From: Chlamydiia bacterium
GTDB lineage: Bacteria > Chlamydiota > Chlamydiia > Chlamydiales > Simkaniaceae
Length of the DNA: 53,441 nucleotides
NCBI GenBank assembly: GCA_030430655.1
Contig: JAUIKQ010000002.1
Location: forward strand, 1-53,441
Direction: 5' to 3'
Part shown: piece by piece, positions 1 to 8,421 of the stretch
Position numbering within the stretch: the stretch's first letter is position 1
Layout: each line of letters starts with the position of its first letter
The notes under the pieces: model-generated
Told to the model about the DNA's origin: nothing
The model's input: only the letters and a program-made list of their open reading frames with translations
Database searches by the model: none
Translations under genes and position numbers: made by a program

Positions 1-2
1 GA

Positions 3-131
3 ATCACAATTTTTTACGAGAAAATCGATGAGACCCATCATGAGTTCGTACTGAATATGCGGCAGCTGCACATGGATATCTTACGCTTACTGGGTATCAC
101 CTATCAAAAAATCTATGAAGACGCTGCGTAA
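3..131 (+). CDS. 3' end of a hypothetical protein (5' end outside window)
   Basis: Open frame from the window edge, reading ITIFYEKIDETHHEFVLNMRQLHMDILRLLGITYQKIYEDAA then TAA at 129-131. Confidence 0.45.
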   Translation: MTIFYEKIDETHHEFVLNMRQLHMDILRLLGITYQKIYEDAA

Positions 132-397
132 AAAACCAAAAAATACTTTAATTAAGGAGGACAATACCAATACAATTCCCTTTTACTTCCAAAAGTAGGA
201 CCAGGGGACTAAGCAGCATTCGCTGCAATCCTGTAAGAGTATGATTTGAAAGGATCCTATCGTTTAGGGGTGTGATTATACCTCCAAAATTGGCGAATCA
301 CTTAAAATTCTCCGACTTGGCTACATACCTGCGGAATGTGGGTTCTAAGAACTAGGCAAGAGTGTGAAATACACTCTCGCATGAGAAAATGTGGCCC

Positions 398-1315
398 TTA
401 TCTTTTAAAAAGAGCAGCGCTAAGTTCTGGATGGTGGGGAATTGCTTTTTGCAAGCGAATATGACTATGGTACTTGTGGTATTGTTCGGGGGGATTGACT
501 GCGTGACCATTTGGGTCTGTTATTGTTATAGTCGGAGGAGCTAAGCGAACTGGGGTAGAAATATTCGGAGGAGCTGAGCGAACTGGGGTAGAAATATACG
601 GATTGTTGTACTCACCATATCCCTTTCTTTGGGGTGTTATTATTTTAGCATCACGGCGTTGTGATGCTTCTTCATCGGTGGCTTGTTTCATCTCCTCTTT
701 TATTGTAGCCAAATCTTCCTTTGAAATGGGGTTGAGGAATCGTTCTGCTGCTAAAAAATCATTATACTCTTTCTTCAAGGCCGCTATTTCTTGCTTGAGC
801 TCGGTGATTTTTGCCTCTTTTTCACGGCACTTTCCTTGCTTTTCTTGAGCGCTTTCTAAGCGTTCTTTCAGCCGGCCCAATGTTTTTTCTTTGTTTCCAA
901 TTTCTTGCTCAAGGGTTTTATGCGCCCTTTTTATCATGAGAGGAATTCCAAGAAGCGGAGACGCTGTTAGCAAAGTTGTTATTAAAATAGGTATTCCAAA
1001 AGGAGGGACGGTAGCTGCTAGAGCAACTGCGCTAATTACAGCAATAGCAACGAATGCGTAAATTGCCACTTTAACGGCTGTTTTTAGCTTATATGTAAAT
1101 TTTGCTTTGCTGATATCTCCACGTGTTATTTTGATTTTTTGTGTTAGGTGCGCTACTTTCTTATCTATTTTCCTGTGTTCATCGGGAGCTAGCTTCGCCT
1201 CTTCTATTTGATTACGCAGGCTTTGTATTTTATGATTTATTTCGTTGTGCTTTGTTTTTTTCTGCTCATAAGAGGGAATTGTGTTATTTGTTCTTAAACT
1301 TCTAATAATACTCAT
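398..1315 (-). CDS. Hypothetical coiled-coil protein with a bilobed hydrophobic domain; candidate Inc-like membrane protein
   Basis: 305 aa ORF; two adjacent hydrophobic segments (VAIYAFVAIAVISAVALAATV-PPFG-IPILITTLLTASPLLGIPLMI) flanked by charged coiled coils; Pro-rich C-terminal repeat. Confidence 0.75.
   Translation of the reverse strand: MSIIRSLRTNNTIPSYEQKKTKHNEINHKIQSLRNQIEEAKLAPDEHRKIDKKVAHLTQKIKITRGDISKAKFTYKLKTAVKVAIYAFVAIAVISAVALAATVPPFGIPILITTLLTASPLLGIPLMIKRAHKTLEQEIGNKEKTLGRLKERLESAQEKQGKCREKEAKITELKQEIAALKKEYNDFLAAERFLNPISKEDLATIKEEMKQATDEEASQRRDAKIITPQRKGYGEYNNPYISTPVRSAPPNISTPVRLAPPTITITDPNGHAVNPPEQYHKYHSHIRLQKAIPHHPELSAALFKR
533..598. repeat. Two tandem 33-bp direct repeats
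   Basis: cggaggagct(a/g)agcgaactggggtagaaatat(t/a) repeated at 533-565 and 566-598; encodes ISTPVR(S/L)APP-type units. Confidence 0.9.
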
Positions 1316-1448
1316 AATAAACCTTTTTTATTAATGTAATAAAATAATTATAACATATAATAAATTTTAAATTAAACATAAAAAGACCTTTTCTTTGTTT
1401 TATTGAGATAAGCGTTTTAATATATTGATTATAAGTGCGTTATGGAAT

Positions 1449-3563
1449 TTAGCTCGTGACGAGCGAATCTGGCAAGGTCAATTTGGCGTATTTAGCGACT
1501 AAAGATCTAGCCGTTTGGTCGCCTTGGAAATGGATATCGTAGGTAGTACCAAGTGAGGTTTCGTAGACTTTCTTAATCACCCCCCTACCAAAATCTTTGT
1601 GGCAGACAGTTGTGCCAACAAAAAGCCCACCTACTGCCCCTTTTTCTTGGCCTTGGTCTACGTAGGAAAAGTGCATCTCATCAATTTCTGATAAAAATCG
1701 GCTTGGTTCCATAATGCGGGGTATACCCCACATGTTGCGATATCGACATCCTGTGAGATAGAGGAATTTTTTCGCCCGTGTCATGCCCACATAACAAAGT
1801 CTCCGCTCTTCCTCCAAGGCCGCTAAGGATTCCTTGGAGTTGATGTGGGGAAGCAGGTTTTCTTCCATGCCGATTATAAAAACCAAAGGAAACTCAAGCC
1901 CTTTGCCGTTATGTAGCGTCATTAGGCGGACCGATTGATGGGAATGTTTTGTCTCATCTATGGACGCTTTAAGAGAGAGCTCTTCTAAAAATGTTTGCAG
2001 CGAGGGCGCTTGATGTTCTTCTTCCCATTCACGCGCTTTGTTCACCAGCTGCTGTAGGTTTTCTTGCCTTTCATCTAGGGTATCTGGGTCTTCCTTTAAA
2101 TAGTTTAGATAGTTAGAGGTGTCAATGGCTTGCTCGATGAGCTTATACAGGGGAGTGTCCCCTTCTATCCAGGTTTGGATAGAAGAGACAACGTGTAAAA
2201 AATCCTTCAGCCCGATCCGCTGCTTGGCGGAGAGTTTGAAAGAGGCGTTACTCTCTAGAAGATGTCTACAAAGGGCAATAACGGACAGGGAATGGTCCTG
2301 GCAGGCTTGCTGTATTTTGTTTAAAGTGGTTTTCCCAATCCCTCGCTTTGGAAGGTTGACAACGCGAAGAAAAGAGAGCAGATCTGTTGGCGATAGGGCA
2401 ATGCGCAAATAGGCAAGCATGTCCTTGATTTCTCGGCGTTGATAAAAGGAAATGCCTCCAATAATGATATAAGGGATTTGCCTCCTAATGCAGCCATCTT
2501 CCAGTATTCGCGATTGGGCATTTGTACGGTATAAAATCGCGCACTGGTTGAAAAGGAGCTGATGCTGCTGTTGCAGTTTGAGGAGATGGTTTAAGACAAA
2601 TTCCATCTCTTCGCGCTCGTTTGCTGCAACAAAAACCTGAATCTTTTCCCCAATGCCGAGGTCACTCCATAGAGACTTGTCCAGGCGCTCTTTGTTATGC
2701 TTGATGACACTATTGGCGCCTTGCAAAATGTGGTTGGTGCTTCGATAATTTTGCTCAAGTGGAATAATGACCGCTCCCTTAAAATCATTTGAAAAATTTA
2801 AGATGTTGTTTATATTTGCCCCCCTCCATGAATAGATAGACTGATCGGGGTCGCCCACAGCAAAGATGTTTTGGTGCTTTGCAACTAAATATTGCGCAAG
2901 GGTGTATTGGGCCTGGTTTGTGTCTTGGTATTCATCGATCAAGAGAAAGGACCACCTGTTTTGGTACACTTCGAGAATAGCGGGGCACTTTTGAAAAAGC
3001 TCGACGCATTTAAACAGCAAATCGTCAAAATCAAGAGCATTGTACTCTTGGAGTTTTTCTTGGTAGAGAAAATAAATCTCTTTGAAAGGGTTGTCTTTCT
3101 TTGTCGCCGCAAAGTCTACTTGATGAGGAAGGAGAAGAGCATTTTTTGCATTGGAAATCTGCGATTTTAAGGTTTTCACCAAACCCTTTTCTTTTTTGTA
3201 TTGTAAGAGTGTAAGGCAGCTGCCTACCAGCTGCTCACTGTCTGCTTGGTCATAAATCGTAAAGTTTGGCTTATACCCAATAGCCGCGATAGATTCTCGG
3301 AGTATTTTCACGCCAAGAGCGTGAAAAGTGCATATCAATACCGATTGTGAGGTGGCTTTTTTCACCCGCGCACGCATCTCCTCTGCTGCTTTATTTGTAA
3401 ACGTAAGGGCGACAATTTCAGACGCGGGAATGCCTAAACTCAACAGCTGCGCGATGCGCTGCGTCACAACGTGGGTTTTTCCACTGCCAGCCCCTGCCAA
3501 GACAAGTAGAGGGCCTTCTACATGCTGAATCGCTTTTTCTTGTTGGGCATTGAGCTTATCCAT
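1449..3563 (-). CDS. ATP-dependent DNA helicase, UvrD/PcrA family
   Basis: 704 aa; Walker A GPLLVLAGAGSGKT, FLLIDEYQDTN, VGDPDQSIYSWRGA, LMTLHNGKGLEFPLVFIIG motifs. Confidence 0.96.
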   Translation of the reverse strand: MDKLNAQQEKAIQHVEGPLLVLAGAGSGKTHVVTQRIAQLLSLGIPASEIVALTFTNKAAEEMRARVKKATSQSVLICTFHALGVKILRESIAAIGYKPNFTIYDQADSEQLVGSCLTLLQYKKEKGLVKTLKSQISNAKNALLLPHQVDFAATKKDNPFKEIYFLYQEKLQEYNALDFDDLLFKCVELFQKCPAILEVYQNRWSFLLIDEYQDTNQAQYTLAQYLVAKHQNIFAVGDPDQSIYSWRGANINNILNFSNDFKGAVIIPLEQNYRSTNHILQGANSVIKHNKERLDKSLWSDLGIGEKIQVFVAANEREEMEFVLNHLLKLQQQHQLLFNQCAILYRTNAQSRILEDGCIRRQIPYIIIGGISFYQRREIKDMLAYLRIALSPTDLLSFLRVVNLPKRGIGKTTLNKIQQACQDHSLSVIALCRHLLESNASFKLSAKQRIGLKDFLHVVSSIQTWIEGDTPLYKLIEQAIDTSNYLNYLKEDPDTLDERQENLQQLVNKAREWEEEHQAPSLQTFLEELSLKASIDETKHSHQSVRLMTLHNGKGLEFPLVFIIGMEENLLPHINSKESLAALEEERRLCYVGMTRAKKFLYLTGCRYRNMWGIPRIMEPSRFLSEIDEMHFSYVDQGQEKGAVGGLFVGTTVCHKDFGRGVIKKVYETSLGTTYDIHFQGDQTARSLVAKYAKLTLPDSLVTS

Positions 3564-3601
3564 AGGCTCACAAGCCTAGCAAAAAAAATCATTAATCGCA
3601 T

Positions 3602-6600
3602 TTATAAAATAGGCTTTCTTAGCTCTTCTTCCCGAAGCCCGCAGTTGCCATACCGTTCGTAGTGAATGCTAAGCGATTCTTCTCTTAAATACCGTAGTAG
3701 CTCGATGCGTCCGTTAGCTAAAACAGGAGCATCGATTACAGGAACAGGCGTGGTTTTTGCATAGATTTCTTTAGACCCTTTTTGCAATAAACGGAGCATA
3801 TTGGGCCTGAACTTTGCGGTTGATGTCAAAAAAGTTTCATGATCTTCTTCTACTAAAGTACAAATAGGAAGAATCTTCTCCCAATCGACAGGGATAAACT
3901 CTTTTTTGTTTTTTGGGTCCCAACTGATGCGCATTTTGGCATGCGTTGTCAGGCTTGCCGCAAAAATGCGACAGTAATCTATTGGCTGGTCTCCTTCTTG
4001 AATGCGTAATAGAATTTTTGTTAAGGGGGCGTAGGATAAAAAATTGTCTTCTCCAACCACTTTTCCAAGGTCAATCCGTCGCTTAAATTGTTGCCACCAA
4101 AAAGCATAGGAGGTAGTGCTCGCATACCAAGTACCGAGCATTTCAGCTGTGAGATCAATTTTTTCCACGACCTTGCTCAGCTGATTTACCCATGGATTAA
4201 CCGTTGCTTTTTCTTTTGGGATGCTAATTTGTTTTTGTGTAGAAAACAGGGTGAGGTAGTTAGGGCTTCCAATCTTGGCCGGAGGGCCAAAGCCGCTCAT
4301 CTTAATGCCTCCAAAAGGCTGTCGCAAAGGAAGAGGATTGTCTAAAGGCCTGTTAATGTAGTAATTCCCAGCAAAGGCGCCCCGTTTCCATTGCAACATC
4401 TCCCGCTCATCTAGCGTGTAAATAGCGGTGCTAAGCCCGTAAGGGGTGCTGTTTGCTAAAGCAATGGCTTCTTGTAGGTGCGTAGCGCGCATTACGTATA
4501 AAATAGGGAAGAAAGGAAGATGGGAATGCGCTAAACTGCCCTTTTTCACTCCAAGCTTGATACCGATGCTGCAGCGATTGCTTTTATGGTCGATTTGAGG
4601 CTGCACCAACCAAGATTCTCCTTTTTCTAGTGTCAATAGCGACTGCACTGATTCAGAAAAGGGAGTCATTAATGGTGTGATTGCTGCCTCAAAATCTGTT
4701 GCCAGCCCCATTTTTAGACTTAAAGCGGCTGCTTTAAGCTGCTGCAAAAAGTGGGCATCGTCATAAACAGGAGCAAGACAGATGAGCAGACAGGCGCGAT
4801 GCTGTTTTTGCCCGCTGTATATAAAAGCCGATTGGATAATCCCTTGGATTGCCTGTGTTTTGTCTGCCATATCAGACAAAATAATACTATTTTTGCCAAA
4901 AGTCGTCCCAAGAAGATGAAGATCTGGCCTTTCTTTTAAAAAAGACTGCGCCGTCTTTGCTTCTCCTGTGAATACCATCCCATCCATTTCTGTACTTTGG
5001 ACTGTAGCGGCTAGCGTCTCGATGCTGCATGGCATGAATTGGAGAACATTTTTTGATACACCCGCTTGCCAAAATAGGTTAGCAAGGATAAAGCTTACCC
5101 ACACGGATTCTTGGTGAGGGGCAAAAAGGACGCAATTGCCATTAACAAGAGAAGCGCTGATCCCATTGACTGCCCACAAAAGAGGGGAGTCCCAAAAAGT
5201 AACCACACAAAATACTCCGCGCGCAGAAAACTCTAAGTCTTTTATAGAAAGTAGTTTAATAGCTGATTCGCGGTAATACAGGAGCAGGTCGATAGCGGCG
5301 GAGACCTCAAGATCGGCTTCTTTGAAAGGTTTTTGGGTTGCTAGCATCATAGCGCGTATGCAGGCCCCTCGATGCAGCTGTAATTGATTAGCAACGGTTA
5401 AGAGAAGGTCTGCCCTTGTTTCTAAGGTAAGGGATTGCCAATCAGATACTGCACGGCTTGCAAAGCCGAGTGCTGTTTTTATCATATCCGCATCTGCGGT
5501 GTAGTAGTTGTACAGCCGGAATTTGGTGTGCTCTGTCCCCACGGACTGTTCTTTTCCACAAAAAACGAGGGGAATGGTTTTGTGCTTTACCGTAATACAG
5601 CTTTTCTGGACCGTTTGTGCCCACTTTATGTTGGGGGGTAGAGAGAAATCTGTTTTTGGCGTTGTATCAAAAGGAGTAGTAGCACAAAAAGGCGCTGGAT
5701 CTGATAGGCGGTTTTGTGATCGCCTTGTAAGGCAATCTACTTTGGATTGCCTCTCTAGGGAATGTAAAAATGCCTGGCGGTGTGCTTCCCATGTTTGCGA
5801 TTGAGGATGCATAGAGAAGCTTGCATACAAAAAATGCTCTTGTTTTGTATTTTCTTCGAGCCTCCTTGCAAGGAATGGAATAGCTTTGCTGAAATTTTTT
5901 GGAGCAACAGTAGGGGAGTATATTGCCACTTTTTGGTTTAGTAGAGTAAGCGTGCGGCCGACAGTAGGGGCCATGCCCTGCAAAATGGCGAAAGACACGT
6001 CGTCTTTTAGTTTTTTCTCCCCCTTGAGATAAAGGGCAAAAGCGATATCAAAGACGTTATGCGATGCAATAGATAGGTGTGCGTAGGGAGTGTGGTTGTT
6101 TTCTACAACAAAGAGCAACATCTTTTTAAATAAAGCATCGCTCTCTTCTTTTCGCGTAAACGGCGCTTGTGGCCATCCTTCTTTGGAGGCCACAATCTGT
6201 TCTTGAGAGAGGTACGCCCCCTTTACAAGGCGAATTTGAATGGGAGCGCCTCCCATTTGGGTGCGTTTTTTTGCAAAAAAAACCAGCTTTTTTAGCAAAT
6301 CCCAAGAGTCTGGTAGGTAGCTTTGCAGGGTAATGCCGGCTGTTAGAGAGTGAAATTCTTCTTCTTCTAGCAACTGGATAAAGAGAGAAAAGGTCACATA
6401 ACAAAGCGTATAGTTCTCCATGTCAAGATAGACAGACTTGTTATGTCGCTTAGCTGCTCTATACACAGTGCGCAGCCGGCCCTTTAAATGTTCTAAAGTG
6501 GTTTGCCCCGCCAACGGCTCAATATTTGGGGCTAATGATGATATTTTTATAGAGTTGCCGGCAACTGCTGGGTTTGCAAGCGCTTCTATGTTCTGTTTTA

Positions 6601-7216
6601 CATATTGAGGAGCGTCTGCGTAGCCTATTGCATTTTCTGCCACAGCATGGAAGTGGAGGTCAAAATGGTAGTAACGGCAGTATTTCGCATGCGCTTTTGT
6701 TGTGACCCGTTTGGTTTGGATAACCGCTCTAAAGATGCAACGTAACACCGCTTGAGAAAGAAAGATCGCGACTTTTGGAAGTTGGGTTGCAAGATAGCGG
6801 AACAGAAAGAGAAAGCTTCTTTGAGAAAACGAAAAGCTGTTGGGGATGCCATAAACATCTAAAAGGTGTAGAATCTGGTCCGTTTGTCTCTCTGGATGAT
6901 GCGAACGAAACAGTTGGTCGGCAAACTGAAACAGTAAATGCTTGCTGATAGGGTCTTTTGAGAATTTCGCAAGGTGTTTTCTGCGGCTTTTTTCTTTACT
7001 GCTTTCTAAACTGCGCATTTGCAATAGAAAGTTTTCGGCGAGTATAGTGGTGTTGTCTCCTCGAGCTTTGGTGTCCTGACAAGGAGCGTTTTTGAGCTGT
7101 TGGTTTATTTCCCTAACGTAGGGACTTTGTGACGGTTTTTGAGTACGTGTGCGTTTAAAGAGTCTTTTCATGAATATAATCAAGTTTTGCATTTTCCTAT
7201 CGCTACTTTCCCCCAT
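3602..7216 (-). CDS. putA: PutA-like bifunctional proline dehydrogenase / L-glutamate gamma-semialdehyde dehydrogenase; ALDH half apparently lacks catalytic residues
   Basis: 1204 aa; PRODH motifs RLVKGAYLSQEQ and FLARRLEENT; ALDH fold motifs FTGEAKTAQSF, LRQPFGGIKMSGFGPPAKIGSPNYL. True start may be 7171, 7192 or 7216. Confidence 0.88.
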   Translation of the reverse strand: MGESSDRKMQNLIIFMKRLFKRTRTQKPSQSPYVREINQQLKNAPCQDTKARGDNTTILAENFLLQMRSLESSKEKSRRKHLAKFSKDPISKHLLFQFADQLFRSHHPERQTDQILHLLDVYGIPNSFSFSQRSFLFLFRYLATQLPKVAIFLSQAVLRCIFRAVIQTKRVTTKAHAKYCRYYHFDLHFHAVAENAIGYADAPQYVKQNIEALANPAVAGNSIKISSLAPNIEPLAGQTTLEHLKGRLRTVYRAAKRHNKSVYLDMENYTLCYVTFSLFIQLLEEEEFHSLTAGITLQSYLPDSWDLLKKLVFFAKKRTQMGGAPIQIRLVKGAYLSQEQIVASKEGWPQAPFTRKEESDALFKKMLLFVVENNHTPYAHLSIASHNVFDIAFALYLKGEKKLKDDVSFAILQGMAPTVGRTLTLLNQKVAIYSPTVAPKNFSKAIPFLARRLEENTKQEHFLYASFSMHPQSQTWEAHRQAFLHSLERQSKVDCLTRRSQNRLSDPAPFCATTPFDTTPKTDFSLPPNIKWAQTVQKSCITVKHKTIPLVFCGKEQSVGTEHTKFRLYNYYTADADMIKTALGFASRAVSDWQSLTLETRADLLLTVANQLQLHRGACIRAMMLATQKPFKEADLEVSAAIDLLLYYRESAIKLLSIKDLEFSARGVFCVVTFWDSPLLWAVNGISASLVNGNCVLFAPHQESVWVSFILANLFWQAGVSKNVLQFMPCSIETLAATVQSTEMDGMVFTGEAKTAQSFLKERPDLHLLGTTFGKNSIILSDMADKTQAIQGIIQSAFIYSGQKQHRACLLICLAPVYDDAHFLQQLKAAALSLKMGLATDFEAAITPLMTPFSESVQSLLTLEKGESWLVQPQIDHKSNRCSIGIKLGVKKGSLAHSHLPFFPILYVMRATHLQEAIALANSTPYGLSTAIYTLDEREMLQWKRGAFAGNYYINRPLDNPLPLRQPFGGIKMSGFGPPAKIGSPNYLTLFSTQKQISIPKEKATVNPWVNQLSKVVEKIDLTAEMLGTWYASTTSYAFWWQQFKRRIDLGKVVGEDNFLSYAPLTKILLRIQEGDQPIDYCRIFAASLTTHAKMRISWDPKNKKEFIPVDWEKILPICTLVEEDHETFLTSTAKFRPNMLRLLQKGSKEIYAKTTPVPVIDAPVLANGRIELLRYLREESLSIHYERYGNCGLREEELRKPIL

Positions 7217-8384
7217 ATTACACGGTATTGAGCTTGGGGTCGATCGCTTTTTTTCAGAAAAGTATTTTCATCAGTATGAGGATAAAAAAATCGCTCTTAT
7301 TACAAACGCTACTGGCAGGAACAAAGAGGGAGCGTCTACCATAGCCCTGTTTAAAGAGCATTTCCCTTTAGTGGCGCTCTTTGCCCCAGAGCATGGAATT
7401 GATGGGCGGTTTTATGCAGCGCAAGCAGTGCCTTCTTTAAGTGGCACTGTTCCTGTATACAGTTTGCATGGAAAAACAAGGCGTCCTTCAAATCAGATGT
7501 TAGAGGGCATTGAAGTGATTTTTTATGATATCCAGGATGTGGGTGTACGCCCTTATACCTATACCTCTACCCTCTATTATGTAATGGAAGAGGCAGCAAA
7601 AAGGGGGATTGCTGTCGTTGTGCTCGATCGCCCAAATCCCTTAGGGGCTTTAGTCGAAGGTGAGCCCCTCAATCTCTCCTTTCGCTCGTTTATTGGATAC
7701 ATTTCTATCCCCTATTGCCATGGTATGACCGTAGGCGAGCTTGCCCGTTATTTTAACGCTGAGCATAAAATAGGGTGTCAGTTAACAGTTATTCCAATGA
7801 AGGGATGGAAAAGGGAAATGACTTTTCAGGAAACAGGTCTGGTATGGATGCCCACTTCTCCCAATATTCCCGAGATAGACACTCCCTTTTTTTTCGCGAC
7901 CACGGGGCTTATTGGCGCCCTGCGTTTAGTAGATGTAGGCACTTTATCTACTCTGCCTTTTAAAGTGATAGGTGCACCATGGATTGATGCGGAGAGGTAC
8001 ACAAAGGCCTTAACAGAGCAAAACTTTGCTGGGGTGACCTTTTTTCCTTTCCATTATCAGCCCCTTCATGGACTTTTTGCTCACAAAGTGTGTCATGGCA
8101 CTTTGATTCGTATTACAGATTATAAAAAATACCGTCCCTTGCAGGTGCAGTGTCTATTGCTTGGTACACTTAAATCCCTTTACCCCAAAGAAATAACGGC
8201 GGCTTTGGAGCATTTGTCAGAAGAAGATAAATGCCTTTTTTATAAAGCTTGTGGTTCTCAAAAAATCTTAGAGATTGTATCAAAAGAAAGATATCCCGTG
8301 TGGAGTTTGGTGCAGCATTCGAAGAAGTCCTTGGATGCGTTTTTACAAAAACGCCGCCCTTTTCTCATTGCTGAGTACAACTAA
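7170..8384 (+). CDS. DUF1343 family protein (NamZ-like exo-beta-N-acetylmuramidase), secreted
   Basis: LFAPEHGIDGRF, FYDIQDVGVRPYTYTSTLYYVMEEAAKRGIAVVVLDRPNPLGA motifs; N-terminal signal peptide if started at ATG 7170. Confidence 0.85.
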   Translation: MNIIKFCIFLSLLSPILHGIELGVDRFFSEKYFHQYEDKKIALITNATGRNKEGASTIALFKEHFPLVALFAPEHGIDGRFYAAQAVPSLSGTVPVYSLHGKTRRPSNQMLEGIEVIFYDIQDVGVRPYTYTSTLYYVMEEAAKRGIAVVVLDRPNPLGALVEGEPLNLSFRSFIGYISIPYCHGMTVGELARYFNAEHKIGCQLTVIPMKGWKREMTFQETGLVWMPTSPNIPEIDTPFFFATTGLIGALRLVDVGTLSTLPFKVIGAPWIDAERYTKALTEQNFAGVTFFPFHYQPLHGLFAHKVCHGTLIRITDYKKYRPLQVQCLLLGTLKSLYPKEITAALEHLSEEDKCLFYKACGSQKILEIVSKERYPVWSLVQHSKKSLDAFLQKRRPFLIAEYN

Positions 8385-8421
8385 ACAGCAAACTTTTGCA
8401 AATCAACAAAGAGGGGGAGAT

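Noticed and set aside
603-848. Antisense ORF inside the Inc-like gene, and many similar short ORFs antisense to or overlapping uvrD, putA, polA, npt, mutS, dnaG etc.
   Set aside because: They lie entirely within strongly supported coding genes on another frame or strand, have no recognisable domains, and reflect the codon composition of the real gene.
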